NCBI RefSeq assembly: GCF_947496195.1
Contig: NZ_CANMBY010000004.1
Location: 1-64,000 of the forward strand
Length of the DNA: 64,000 bases
DNA from: an uncultured Polaribacter sp.
Lineage (GTDB): Bacteria; Bacteroidota; Bacteroidia; Flavobacteriales; Flavobacteriaceae
Reading direction: 5' to 3'
Translations under genes and position numbers: made by a program
Notes under the pieces: generated by a model
Databases searched by the model: none
The model's input: only the letters and a program-made list of their open reading frames with translations
Told to the model about the DNA's origin: nothing
Shown here: in pieces, positions 47,011 through 56,208 of the stretch
How the letters are laid out: each line of letters begins with the position of its first letter
Position numbering within the stretch: position 1 is the stretch's first letter

Positions 47011-47670
47011 CTATTGGTTTGCTTTATAATAATCTAAAATATGTTTTGGAACCTCCATTTTCTCTAGTTTGCCTTTGTCTGCAATTGGGTATTCTGCAAC
47101 TTGCTTTATAGGGATTACACCTGCCCAAACGTCTAAATTGTAATCTTCTGGTTCATCATTTACGCCTTCTGCTCTAATTTTTGCTGAAGCTGTATCAATA
47201 GTAAATTCAACTACTAAAGTTCTATCTAATTCTTTTTGTAGCATAGGTCTTAAAGATTGCCAATGATTAGGCACCATTTGATTTACAATTAGCTTTAATA
47301 TTTCTGTTTTATCATCATCATTTTTTATTTCTTTAACAGTACCAAAAAGTGTAGCTGATCTATAATTAACTGAATGATGTAAACCAGATCTTGCTAAAAC
47401 TAATCCATCTAAATGATTCACAGAAATAGATGTTTTACCACTTTGCAGAATGCCCTGTAACATTCTATTTCCTGTTGAGCCATGAATATACACTTTGTCT
47501 TCTTTTCTGGCATAAGCCATTGGTATAGATATTGGATAATTATCATAGATATACCCAACATTGCATAAAAACCCTGCATCTAAAATGTTATTAATGGTCT
47601 CTACATTGTAAGAAGCTCTATTTTGGCCTCTCTTTACTCTGTTTGTTTTTGATTGAGGGTAGGTTTTCAT
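47011..47670 (-). CDS. Pyridoxamine 5'-phosphate oxidase-like FMN protein
   Basis: 219 residues with the split-barrel PNPOx/flavin-reductase pattern: GYIYDNYPISIPMAYARKED (about 38-57), VYIHGSTGNRMLQGILQSG (about 59-77) and SATLFGTVKEI (about 104-114). Probably uses FMN; a role in B6 metabolism or nitro-group reduction is possible. It ends a DUF1272-GNAT-PNPOx run whose divergent neighbour is a MocR/PdxR-type regulator, which supports a link to pyridoxal metabolism. It overlaps the GNAT gene by 4 bp. Confidence 0.85.
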   Translation of the reverse strand: MKTYPQSKTNRVKRGQNRASYNVETINNILDAGFLCNVGYIYDNYPISIPMAYARKEDKVYIHGSTGNRMLQGILQSGKTSISVNHLDGLVLARSGLHHSVNYRSATLFGTVKEIKNDDDKTEILKLIVNQMVPNHWQSLRPMLQKELDRTLVVEFTIDTASAKIRAEGVNDEPEDYNLDVWAGVIPIKQVAEYPIADKGKLEKMEVPKHILDYYKANQ

Positions 47671-48188
47671 TCAATTAAATTTTTACACATGATATGGTTT
47701 TTATAGGATTTGCCAGCAACTACAAAGTCGTAAAACCCAATTTTTTTATATTGATTTGCTTCATAAAAAGAAATGGCATTGTAATTATAAATATAAGTTA
47801 CTAACCATATATAATTGAATTTCATTTTTTTAACGTATTCTATAATTGTTTCATGTAATTTTTTACCAAGTTTTTTACCAATAAAATCATTGAGAATATA
47901 AATTTTATCTAGTTTACAAACATTCTTTTCTTGAATACTATTTGTAGTTTTGTTGAGTTCTATTTTTGCAAATCCTACAGCTTGCTTTTTATAATAAATG
48001 ATTAAAAACAGGATGTTTTTATCACTTAAATCTTGTTTTATTTTTTCTTCATTAAAAGCATTATTACAATAGTCTTCAACATCTTTTTTATTTTTAATAT
48101 ATATACTGTGAGATTCTATAAATGTAGTTTTACCTAAATTTATAATGGTATGAACATGAGTTCTTTTAGCCTTAAGAATTTCAATCAT
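47667..48188 (-). CDS. GNAT-family N-acetyltransferase
   Basis: 173 residues. The acetyl-CoA-binding segment LDKIYILNDFIGKKLGKKLH (about 92-111) fits GNAT motif A, and YIWLVTYIYNYNAISFYEAN (about 130-149) fits motif B. It would acetylate a small-molecule or protein amine; the acceptor is unknown. Gaps are 2 bp from DUF1272 and -4 bp to PNPOx. Confidence 0.87.
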   Translation of the reverse strand: MIEILKAKRTHVHTIINLGKTTFIESHSIYIKNKKDVEDYCNNAFNEEKIKQDLSDKNILFLIIYYKKQAVGFAKIELNKTTNSIQEKNVCKLDKIYILNDFIGKKLGKKLHETIIEYVKKMKFNYIWLVTYIYNYNAISFYEANQYKKIGFYDFVVAGKSYKNHIMCKNLIE

Positions 48189-48190
48189 GC

Positions 48191-48481
48191 CTATCTTTCT
48201 AAAGGGTTAATATTTTTGAATAATTTAGAAACTAAGTTAGTTTTTACTAAATCTTTTGGTTCATAAATTCTTTTTGTAGATGCTGGATATTTCTTAATCA
48301 TTTCTTTTGGTCTAATTGGTCTTTCTGTAAAATTTCCATTACAACTTGGGCAAACGTCATCAAATACTTCTAAAGCACAAGTTCTGCAGTATGTGCACTC
48401 AAAAGAACAGATCATTGCTTCAGTTGAGGTATTAGGTAAATCTTTATTACAGTGTTCGCAATTTGGTCTTAATTCTAACAT
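48191..48481 (-). CDS. DUF1272 zinc-ribbon protein
   Basis: 96 residues from the ATG at 48481 (MLELRPNCEHCNK, the family start). ATGs at 48487 and 48490 would add two or three residues. Eight cysteines in CxxC-type pairs (CEHC, CSFECTYC, CPSC) suggest two zinc ribbons. Function of DUF1272 is not known. It leads the operon GNAT-PNPOx and faces the MocR regulator. Confidence 0.85.
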   Translation of the reverse strand: MLELRPNCEHCNKDLPNTSTEAMICSFECTYCRTCALEVFDDVCPSCNGNFTERPIRPKEMIKKYPASTKRIYEPKDLVKTNLVSKLFKNINPLER

Positions 48482-48497
48482 TTGCATCATTTTAAAT

Positions 48498-48505
48498 CAA
48501 AATTA
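48498..48505 (-). promoter_or_regulatory. Promoter -7 element of the DUF1272 operon
   Basis: TAATTTTG on the minus strand fits TAnnTTTG. Transcription would begin near 48491, making the transcript almost leaderless. Confidence 0.5.
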
Positions 48506-48514
48506 GTATTTTTA

Positions 48515-48558
48515 TGGACTATTGTAATCGTCCAGAATAAAAATAAATAATAGTCCAG
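48515..48558. promoter_or_regulatory. MocR/PdxR-type operator: inverted repeat plus direct repeat
   Basis: TGGACTATT (48515-48523) and AATCGTCCA (48526-48534) form an inverted repeat with one mismatch. AATAGTCCAG (48549-48558) is a direct repeat of the AATCGTCCAG arm at 48526, 23 bp on. The array fills the space between the divergent regulator and the DUF1272 operon and covers the operon's upstream promoter region. Such mixed inverted/direct repeats are typical of MocR regulators. Confidence 0.75.
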
Positions 48559-48563
48559 TTTTA

Positions 48564-50045
48564 ATGTTTCCATTTATATCTACTTTTAATATTGATAGAA
48601 CTCTTCATCAAGCTTTGTATTTACAATTAGCAAACCAATTTATACAGCTTATAAAAACAAGAAAATTATTACCTAATACAAAGTTACCAAGCAGCAGAAG
48701 TTTAGCAGAAGTTTTAAAAGTACATAGAAAAACAGTTGTAGCTTGTTATGAAGAGTTATTGTTACAAGGTTGGGTAGAAAGTATACCTAAAAAAGGAACT
48801 TTTGTAAATGCAAATTTGCCAGAATTACAATTACAAGATTATAGAAATCAAAATGATTTTTTAAAAAAAGATTATGTAGGGTTTTCATTTTATAAAAATG
48901 ATATTTTAGAAAGAAAAACCAATGCTATACAACAAGATTTTATGTATTTAGATGATGGAGTTTCTGATGCAAGACTTACACCAATAGAAGATTTAGCAAG
49001 AATCTATAGAAGAATTTGCAATAGAAAACATATTTATAAAGACATGTCTTATGGCACTACATTAGGCAATTTAAAACTTAGAAAAACATTAGTAAATTAT
49101 TTAAATAATACTCGTGGTTTAGATGTAAATGTAGATCAACTATTAATTACTAGAGGTAGTCAAATGGGAATTCATTTATCTGCTAAATTATTATTAAAAG
49201 AAAAAGATATCATTATAGTAGGTGACACAAATTATATTTCTGCTGATATAACTTTTTTAAATGAAAAAGCCAATTTAAAAAGAGTAACTGTAGATGAAAA
49301 TGGATTACAAACTCACCAAATTGAAAATATTTGTAAAACAAATACTGTAAAAGCTGTATATGTAACTTCACATCATCATCACCCAACAACAGTTACCTTA
49401 TCTGCAGAAAGAAGAATCCATTTATTAAATCTTGCTAAGACATATAATTTTGCCATAATTGAAGATGATTACGATTTTGATTTTAATTACAATCATTCCC
49501 CAATTTTACCTTTAGCTAGTCATGATACAAATGGTAATGTTATTTACATTGGTTCTGTTTGTAAAACTGTGGCTCCAGTTTTTAGAATTGGTTACTTAAT
49601 AGCTCCTAAATCTTTTGTTAATGAAGCCGCAAACTTAAGAAGATATATAGATAGGCAAGGAGATGCATTATTAGAAATTACTTTTGAAGAGTTTATTAAA
49701 TCTGGAGATTTAGATAGACATATTAAAAAGGTGATGAAGATTTATAAAGCAAGAAGAGATTTATTTTGTAGTCTTTTAAAAAAACATTTTTCGACTATTT
49801 TTTCTTTTGAAGTTCCTATTGGAGGAATGGCTGTTTGGCTTACACTCGATAAAAAATATTCATGGAGTACAATTGCAGAATTAGCAAAAAAACAAAAGCT
49901 AGAAATAGGTGAGTGGCAACGTTATGATTTAGCAAAGAATAAACATAACGCAATAAGAGTTGGTTTTGCTAAATTTAACGAAGAAGAAATTAAAGAACTT
50001 ATTTTTAGATTAAAAAACACTATTGATCAATTAATAGTTAAATAA
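48564..50045 (+). CDS. MocR/PdxR-type regulator (GntR HTH plus aminotransferase domain)
   Basis: 493 residues. The N-terminal GntR winged helix spans about 12-80 (QLIKTRKLLPNTKLPSSRSL, then VHRKTVVACYEELLLQGWVE). The rest is a class-I aminotransferase fold with the PLP-binding lysine in YIGSVCKTVAPVFRIGYL (about 331-348), the Asp in IIEDDYDFDF (about 305-314) and an Arg near 475 (IRVGFAKF). MocR proteins sense PLP or amino-acid adducts. Divergent placement next to a PNPOx-like gene, with operator repeats between, suggests it controls that operon and itself. A terminator follows. Confidence 0.93.
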   Translation: MFPFISTFNIDRTLHQALYLQLANQFIQLIKTRKLLPNTKLPSSRSLAEVLKVHRKTVVACYEELLLQGWVESIPKKGTFVNANLPELQLQDYRNQNDFLKKDYVGFSFYKNDILERKTNAIQQDFMYLDDGVSDARLTPIEDLARIYRRICNRKHIYKDMSYGTTLGNLKLRKTLVNYLNNTRGLDVNVDQLLITRGSQMGIHLSAKLLLKEKDIIIVGDTNYISADITFLNEKANLKRVTVDENGLQTHQIENICKTNTVKAVYVTSHHHHPTTVTLSAERRIHLLNLAKTYNFAIIEDDYDFDFNYNHSPILPLASHDTNGNVIYIGSVCKTVAPVFRIGYLIAPKSFVNEAANLRRYIDRQGDALLEITFEEFIKSGDLDRHIKKVMKIYKARRDLFCSLLKKHFSTIFSFEVPIGGMAVWLTLDKKYSWSTIAELAKKQKLEIGEWQRYDLAKNKHNAIRVGFAKFNEEEIKELIFRLKNTIDQLIVK

Positions 50046-50074
50046 AAAATCCTGCTTTTGCAGGATTTTTTATT
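50046..50074. terminator. Bidirectional terminator
   Basis: AAAATCCTGC (50046-50055) pairs with GCAGGATTTT (50060-50069) around TTTT. It separates the MocR gene from the convergent tricorn-like gene. Confidence 0.9.
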
Positions 50075-50081
50075 TAAAAGT

Positions 50082-53000
50082 TTATTTATCATTTTTATAA
50101 CCTTTAGGTCTTTTAGAACGAATAGGGGCTTTCGGTTCTGGTTTTGGGAAAAACTCTTGTGTTTTAAGTAAACGCAAAGCCTCAGCTACTGCTTTTTCTA
50201 ATTGTGGGTCTTTACCTTGTAAAACTTCTTTTGGTGTTTGATGCACTTCTATATCTGGAGCCACACCTTCACCTTCAACAGCCCATTTTCCATTAACATC
50301 ATAGAAACCACCTCTTGGTGCAACCATTCTTCCTCCATCTATAAATCTTGGAGTGTCCCAAGTACCAACTAATCCTCCCCAAGTTTTAGTACCTACTAAA
50401 GGACCTAAATTCTTTTCTTTAAACATATAAGGTAATAAATCTCCACCAGAACCAGCTCTTTCATTAATAATCATCACTTTTGGCCCCCAAATACCAGCCA
50501 TTGGTGTAGTCCAAGGTTTTCTACTTTCACTTTTACTATTAAAATAACCAATGACTTCTCTAGACATAATGTCTATCATATAATCTGCAGCAGAACCACC
50601 ACCATTATTTCTTTCATCTATAACAACACCTTTTTTATCTTGTTGAGAAAAGTAGTATCTATTAAATGATGTAAAACCAGGATTACTTGTGTTTGGTACA
50701 TATACATATGCTAATTTTCCATTAGATAATTCATCTACTTTTCTACGATTACTTTCTACCCAATCTATACTTCGTAAACCTCTTTCACTAGAAGTAGGTG
50801 TTATTAGTATGGTTCTAGCACCATTTTCTGATGGTTTATCATTAACTTTTATAAAAATCTCTCTACCAGCAGTTTGTTCTAATAATTGATACGGATTTAT
50901 TTCTGAAGTTAATGTTACTCCATTAATTTCTAATAAGTAGTCTCCTTTTTTTACATGAATGCCAGGTAAACCTAAAGGAGCAAAAATGTTAGGATTCCAA
51001 CGTTCTCCTTTATATATTTTTGTGAAACGATAATAGCCTTTATGTACCTCTAAATCTGCTCCTAGTAGTCCAACACCAACTCTATTTAAATTAGGGAAAT
51101 CTCCACCAGAAACATAAGAATGTCCAATAGCAACTTCTCCACTCATAATATCTACAACATAATTTAAATCTGTTCTATGCTTTACATCGTTTATCCAAGG
51201 AGAATACCACTCGTAAATATCATCCCAAGGAGCACCATGAACATTATCTACGTAAAGAAAGTCACGCATAAAACGCCATCCTTCTTTAAAAATCTGATGT
51301 GCTTCTGCTTTAGGGTCTACTTTAATTTTAAGATTTGTTTTTAATGTTTCTTTACCAGCTTTAGGTGCTTTTGTATTGTTTAAGCTCCAACTGCCTCCCT
51401 TAGAGATTAAAATCGATTTTCTATCATCTGAAGCTGTCATAGATGAAACTCCATTTGCAAAAACAGTTGCTTTTTCTTTAGTAACATCATAGTTGTGTAA
51501 CGTTAATCCTCTGCTATTTGGAACAGATTCTGCAATAAAGACTTTGTTTTTTGGTCCTTTTAATAAACCAACATAATTTCTTGCAGGTAATTTTAAAGCT
51601 ACAGCTCTATCAAACAAACCATTTTCATCAATTATAGTTTTATTTGATGCTTCTTTTTTGGGAGACTCTTTTTTATTTTTATCGGCTGTATTTTCTTTTG
51701 GTAAAGATTCTTCGTCTGTTTTAGGAAGATTTGGAGCTTTGTCTTTAGAAGACAAAACCACTGTGTATAAGGTTCTTGTTACGCTTGGGTCGTAAGAACT
51801 CATGTCTAACCAACCTGTTTGTAAACCATAATCTGTACTTGCTAAAGTATAAATGTATTTTCCTGAAGCATCCCAAACAGGAGTTATAGCATCTGCTATA
51901 TGATCTGTTATTTGAATAATTTTTTTAGTACTTATTTGATAGGCATAAACAGATTTATAACTATTATCATTTTGTTTTGCATAAGCTATCCAATCACTAT
52001 CAGGAGAAAACTTAGGATTCATTGTTCTATTTGGATGAGCAAATGTATCTGCATCTACTTTTGTAATTTCTTTTGTCTCTAAATTAATCATCCAAATAAC
52101 AAAATTAGTATCTGTATAGGCAATGTATTTACCATCTGAAGACCAATCTGGTTGAAAATAAAAAGTAGGATTTGGTAGTTTTATATATTGTTGATTATCT
52201 CCATTTTGATCTGCTAAAACCAATTCATACTCTCCATTTTTATCAGAAAACCAAGCAACTTGATCTCCTTTTGGAGACCAAATAGGAGAACGATCTGCAA
52301 CTCCAGAAGAATTAGTTAAATTTCGCCAAGTTCCGTTTTCTTTTGGTACTGTAAAAATTTCTCCTCTATATTCAAAAATGGCTCTTTTGCCTTTAGGTGA
52401 AACATTAGGATTGGTTAAATTTCTACCTGAAACATTCATCCATCTTGTTCTAGAATAATTTAAATCACCTTTTACATGAATAACAATTTGTTTGGTTTGT
52501 TTAGTTACTGGATTTAACATGTGTAAAAAACCACCTTGCTCATAAACAATTCCATTTTTATTAGCATCTATGTTTTTTACATCAAACTTTTTGTGAAAAG
52601 TAATTTGCGTTTCTTTGTTTGTTTTTAAGTTGTAAGACCAAATATTTGCAGTATAATCTCTTTCTGAAATATAATACACATCACCTTGATACCAAACAGG
52701 ATTTACATGTCTTTCTCCATCTAATTGTGGAGTTTTAATTAATTCTTTAGTCTTTAAATTAACAATCCAAATAGGCATTGCTTGTCCTCCTCTATAATTT
52801 CTCCATTCTGCATCCCAACTTGTAATAGGTGTATAGGCAATGTATTTATTATCATTAGAAATTTCACCAAAAGCAGCTCTTGGAATATCAAAAGCTTCTG
52901 GCATACCACCAGTTACAGAAACTGTATAAAATTTATTAGTTTGTGTAGGTTTACCTTCTCTATTAGAACGAAATAAGATTTTTCCATCTGGTGTCCAACC

Positions 53001-53327
53001 TTGTACAATATCTGTAGCTGAATGATAGGTTAGCCTTTTAGGTTCACCACCTTCAATACTTACCAAATACACATCTGTATTTCCATCATATTGAGCTGTA
53101 AATGCTATCCATTTTCCGTCTTTAGAAAAATGAGGGCTAGATTCGTAACCTTCATCACTAGTAAGTCTAACAGCATTACCACCTGTTACTGGAGCTTTCC
53201 ATAGGTCTGCTGCATGTACAAAAACTACTTGATTATCTGATAAAGTAGGTTGTCTTAATAATCTTGTACCTTGAGAAAAACTGTTATAGGTTAAGATTAA
53301 TGAAAATAATATGACTAATTTTTTCAT
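50082..53327 (-). CDS. Tricorn-like S41 protease with beta-propeller
   Basis: 1081 residues with a signal peptide (ends YNSFSQ). A WD40-like PD40 beta-propeller (about 25-530; SPHFSKDGKWIAFTA and SPIWSPKGDQVAWFSD repeats) leads to a linker, a PDZ domain (about 745-830; VKKGDYLLEINGVTL) and the S41 core with GSGGDLLPY (about 950-958, catalytic Ser) and GTKTWGGLVGT. Tricorn-type enzymes trim peptides; here the signal peptide puts it in the periplasm or outside. It belongs to a large flavobacterial family. No partner nearby is evident. Confidence 0.93.
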   Translation of the reverse strand: MKKLVILFSLILTYNSFSQGTRLLRQPTLSDNQVVFVHAADLWKAPVTGGNAVRLTSDEGYESSPHFSKDGKWIAFTAQYDGNTDVYLVSIEGGEPKRLTYHSATDIVQGWTPDGKILFRSNREGKPTQTNKFYTVSVTGGMPEAFDIPRAAFGEISNDNKYIAYTPITSWDAEWRNYRGGQAMPIWIVNLKTKELIKTPQLDGERHVNPVWYQGDVYYISERDYTANIWSYNLKTNKETQITFHKKFDVKNIDANKNGIVYEQGGFLHMLNPVTKQTKQIVIHVKGDLNYSRTRWMNVSGRNLTNPNVSPKGKRAIFEYRGEIFTVPKENGTWRNLTNSSGVADRSPIWSPKGDQVAWFSDKNGEYELVLADQNGDNQQYIKLPNPTFYFQPDWSSDGKYIAYTDTNFVIWMINLETKEITKVDADTFAHPNRTMNPKFSPDSDWIAYAKQNDNSYKSVYAYQISTKKIIQITDHIADAITPVWDASGKYIYTLASTDYGLQTGWLDMSSYDPSVTRTLYTVVLSSKDKAPNLPKTDEESLPKENTADKNKKESPKKEASNKTIIDENGLFDRAVALKLPARNYVGLLKGPKNKVFIAESVPNSRGLTLHNYDVTKEKATVFANGVSSMTASDDRKSILISKGGSWSLNNTKAPKAGKETLKTNLKIKVDPKAEAHQIFKEGWRFMRDFLYVDNVHGAPWDDIYEWYSPWINDVKHRTDLNYVVDIMSGEVAIGHSYVSGGDFPNLNRVGVGLLGADLEVHKGYYRFTKIYKGERWNPNIFAPLGLPGIHVKKGDYLLEINGVTLTSEINPYQLLEQTAGREIFIKVNDKPSENGARTILITPTSSERGLRSIDWVESNRRKVDELSNGKLAYVYVPNTSNPGFTSFNRYYFSQQDKKGVVIDERNNGGGSAADYMIDIMSREVIGYFNSKSESRKPWTTPMAGIWGPKVMIINERAGSGGDLLPYMFKEKNLGPLVGTKTWGGLVGTWDTPRFIDGGRMVAPRGGFYDVNGKWAVEGEGVAPDIEVHQTPKEVLQGKDPQLEKAVAEALRLLKTQEFFPKPEPKAPIRSKRPKGYKNDK

Positions 53328-53390
53328 GTAAAATAAGTTTGATTTATTCTTTAAAGGTAAAGAAAATCAACTTAAATGTAAAAGAAGATT

Positions 53391-53807
53391 TTACTTAGCA
53401 AATAACTGACTCATGTCTTTAAAAGCTTTAAACTCTAAAGCATTATTTTCTGGATCGTTAAAAAACATAGTAGCTTGTTCACCAACTTTCCCTTTAAAAC
53501 GAATACAGGGTTCAATTATAAATTTTGTGTTTACAGCATTAAGTTTGTCTGCTAAAGTATGCCAATCTTCCCAAGTTAAAACAACACCAAAATGTGGCAC
53601 AGGAACATCATGACCATCTACAGGATTCGAAATTCTATCTGCTTTAAAATCTTCTTTTTGATGAATTACTAATTGATGACCAAAGAAATTAAAGTCTACC
53701 CAATGTGTATCACTTCTACCTTCTTCACATCCTAAAACATCTCTATAAAAGGTTCTGCACTTTTCTAAGTTTTGAACTGGAATGGCTAAATGGAATGGCT
53801 GTATCAT
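53391..53807 (-). CDS. VOC-superfamily (glyoxalase/dioxygenase-like) protein
   Basis: 138 residues, one complete VOC module pair: HLAIPVQNLEKCRTFYRDVLGC (about 6-27) and HFGVVLTWEDWHTLADKL near 73-91, with His6, His73 and the Glu in NALEFKAF as likely metal ligands. The reaction is unknown. Its ATG lies inside a run of ACTAACA-type repeats. Confidence 0.9.
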   Translation of the reverse strand: MIQPFHLAIPVQNLEKCRTFYRDVLGCEEGRSDTHWVDFNFFGHQLVIHQKEDFKADRISNPVDGHDVPVPHFGVVLTWEDWHTLADKLNAVNTKFIIEPCIRFKGKVGEQATMFFNDPENNALEFKAFKDMSQLFAK

Positions 53808-53850
53808 TGTTAGTTGTTAGTTGTTAGTTGTTAGTTTTTGGTTTTTAGTT
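53806..53850. repeat. Tandem TTGTTAG heptamer repeat at the VOC gene start
   Basis: TTGTTAG is repeated about four times, beginning at the ATG of the VOC gene, then TTTTTGG/TTTTTAG variants. On the coding strand it reads AACTAACAACTAACA up to ATG. The same AAACCAAAAACTAACAACT stretch precedes hemJ. The run could vary in length by slippage. Confidence 0.75.
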
Positions 53851-53895
53851 GAAATTTATAAAAGAAATTATTAGTTAAATATATTTATTCTTTAA

Positions 53896-55578
53896 TTAAA
53901 ATCCTACAGCAGTATCATCTCCTCTTGGGTCTGCACCACCTTCTAATTTTCCATCTGGTAATACTAAAATGGCATCAACTCTACCTATAATTAAAGAGTT
54001 TCTTTCTAAAATAGAATATCCTAAATGTTCTAATTCTTTTTTAGTAGCATCAGAAAAACTATGGGGTTCCATTCTAATTACATCTGGTAACCATTGATGA
54101 TGAAAACGAGGCTGATTTACAGCTTCTTGCATGCCCATATTATAATCTACTACGTTTATAATATTTTGTAAGACTGATGTGATTATAGTTGAACCTCCAG
54201 GAGTTCCAACTACCATAAATAATTTACCATCTTTTTCTACAATTGTGGGTGTCATAGAACTTAACATTCTTTTTTCTGGTGCTATTGCATTGGCTTTAGA
54301 GCCAACTAAACCATAAACGTTTGGTGTGCCTGGTTTACTAGAAAAATCATCCATTTCATTATTTAAGAAAAAACCAGCACCTTTTACTAAAACCTTTGAT
54401 CCATATCCAGTATTTAAAGTAGTGGTTACAGAAACTGCATTACCAAATTGGTCTACAATAGAGTAGTGGGTAGTTTCATCACTTTCGTAACCTAAGATTT
54501 TACCATGTGAAATTTCTGATGATGGTGTAGCTTTATCCCAAGAAAAAGATTCCATTCTTTTGTTGATGTAACTTGTAGCTGTTAAACTGTCTATGGGTAC
54601 ATTCACAAAATCAATATCACCTAAATAATGAGCTCTATCTGCATAAGAACGTTTTTCTGCTTCTGTAAGTAATTGGATGTATTTTGTAGAATTATGTTCT
54701 ATTTTAGAGATATCAAAAGGTGCTATAGATTTTAAAATCTGAGCTAAACAAATTCCACCACTTGCAGGTAAGGTCATAGAAGTAATTTGATAATCTTTGT
54801 ATGAAAACTCAATGGGTTTTCTCCAAATTGCTTCATATTTCTGTAAATCATCATGAGTTATAATACCACCTAATTCTGTAATATAATTCACTAAAAAATC
54901 AGCAGTTTTTCCTTTGTAAAAACCATCTTTACCAAAATCTCGAATACGTTCTAAAGTCTTAGCTAACTCATCTTGAATTAAAAGATCACCAGCTTTCCAT
55001 TCTTTATCAAAAATAGTTTTATAATTATTTACTTTTCTAAATTTATCAGTAGCATTATTTAAATCTTCTGCTTGTTTTGGGGTTATTGTAAATCCGTTTT
55101 TAGCTAAATCTATTGCTGGTTGAATTAATTCTTTAAAAGGTAAGCTTCCAAACTTTTTATACACCTCAAAAATACCAGCAACAGAACCAGGTATACCAAC
55201 TGCATGAGCACCTAAAACACTTTTGTTTTTAATAACATTACCTAATGAGTCTAGATACATGTCTTTATAAGCGGTAATTGGTGCTTTTTCTCTAAAATCT
55301 AATGCTCCTTTTTTGCCATTTTTATCTCTGTAAACCATAAAACCACCTCCACCAATATTACCAGCAACAGGATACACTACAGCCAAAGCAAAATGAGTAG
55401 CAATCATTGCATCATATGCATTACCGCCTTTTTGTAATATGTCTGATCCTACTTTTGAAGCTTCTTTTTTGGCTGAAACAACCATTGCTTTTTCAGTGAT
55501 TAAGCCTTTTACATTTGATTCTTTACAACCTATAAAAAGAATAGATGTGATTAGAATAATTATGAATTTTTTAAGCAT
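53896..55578 (-). CDS. ggt: Gamma-glutamyltransferase (lipoprotein)
   Basis: 560 residues. The signal peptide carries a lipobox (LFIGC, Cys18), so it is probably a membrane-anchored lipoprotein. The Ntn-hydrolase self-cleavage site is SDETTHYSIVDQFGNAVSVT (about 356-375; nucleophile Thr after cleavage at ETT). The large subunit has GGGGFMVYRDKNGKKGALDF (about 75-94, with the gamma-carboxylate Arg downstream). The small subunit contains VGTPGGSTIITSV. It cleaves gamma-glutamyl bonds, for example of glutathione. It follows the ACP phosphodiesterase by 1 bp. Confidence 0.94.
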   Translation of the reverse strand: MLKKFIIILITSILFIGCKESNVKGLITEKAMVVSAKKEASKVGSDILQKGGNAYDAMIATHFALAVVYPVAGNIGGGGFMVYRDKNGKKGALDFREKAPITAYKDMYLDSLGNVIKNKSVLGAHAVGIPGSVAGIFEVYKKFGSLPFKELIQPAIDLAKNGFTITPKQAEDLNNATDKFRKVNNYKTIFDKEWKAGDLLIQDELAKTLERIRDFGKDGFYKGKTADFLVNYITELGGIITHDDLQKYEAIWRKPIEFSYKDYQITSMTLPASGGICLAQILKSIAPFDISKIEHNSTKYIQLLTEAEKRSYADRAHYLGDIDFVNVPIDSLTATSYINKRMESFSWDKATPSSEISHGKILGYESDETTHYSIVDQFGNAVSVTTTLNTGYGSKVLVKGAGFFLNNEMDDFSSKPGTPNVYGLVGSKANAIAPEKRMLSSMTPTIVEKDGKLFMVVGTPGGSTIITSVLQNIINVVDYNMGMQEAVNQPRFHHQWLPDVIRMEPHSFSDATKKELEHLGYSILERNSLIIGRVDAILVLPDGKLEGGADPRGDDTAVGF

Positions 55579-55579
55579 T

Positions 55580-56173
55580 TTATTGATGAAGTAAATGGTT
55601 TAATTTTTCTTTTGTAAATAATATTAAATCTTTAAAAAACAATGTAAAATCTTCTTCTAATTCTTTTTCTAAACTATTTAAATCTTCTAAAGCTAAATTC
55701 ATTTGAGATTTCCCTTTTGTTCTATGGTTCATCCCATTTAAAACTTTTTGAATACCTTTTTTAAATTGATAATTATATAAAATATTATAGTCTATCATGT
55801 ATTTAATAAAGTTTTGAGATTTTACAGGTAATTCACTAGATTTTTTTTCAAATAATTGATTTATAGCATTTGCATAGATACTTAATGGAATAGCAGAGTA
55901 ATTTGCCCAGTTTTTAGCTAAAAAATAATCGTAAAAAATATCAATAATAACACCATCATAATGTCTGTAACGTTCGTGAAGTCTTCGTTTACTTTTTCTT
56001 ACAATTTCATGAGTGTCTGTAAAGGTGTCAATTTCTCTATGAAGTATTATACCTAGCTGAATTTCTTTTGGATAGTGCCCAAAATGATTTCCTCTTACAT
56101 GATCTGCAATAAAATTACCAATCATAATATTAGTATTATTCTGAGAAAGATACAAATGTGCAAGAAAATTCAT
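55580..56173 (-). CDS. Acyl carrier protein phosphodiesterase (AcpH-like)
   Basis: 197 residues, the AcpH size. Conserved His/Asp residues are seen in MNFLAHLYLS, MIGNFIADHVRGNHF (about 17-31), LHREIDTFTDTHEIV (about 45-59) and HYDGVIIDIFYDYFLAKNW (about 71-89). It removes the phosphopantetheine arm of acyl carrier protein by an HD-like metal site. Coupled to ggt downstream; 35 bp after the MG2-like gene. Confidence 0.9.
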   Translation of the reverse strand: MNFLAHLYLSQNNTNIMIGNFIADHVRGNHFGHYPKEIQLGIILHREIDTFTDTHEIVRKSKRRLHERYRHYDGVIIDIFYDYFLAKNWANYSAIPLSIYANAINQLFEKKSSELPVKSQNFIKYMIDYNILYNYQFKKGIQKVLNGMNHRTKGKSQMNLALEDLNSLEKELEEDFTLFFKDLILFTKEKLNHLLHQ

Positions 56174-56208
56174 TGGCTAAAAGTAATAAAAAAGAAGCCA
56201 AGAATATT

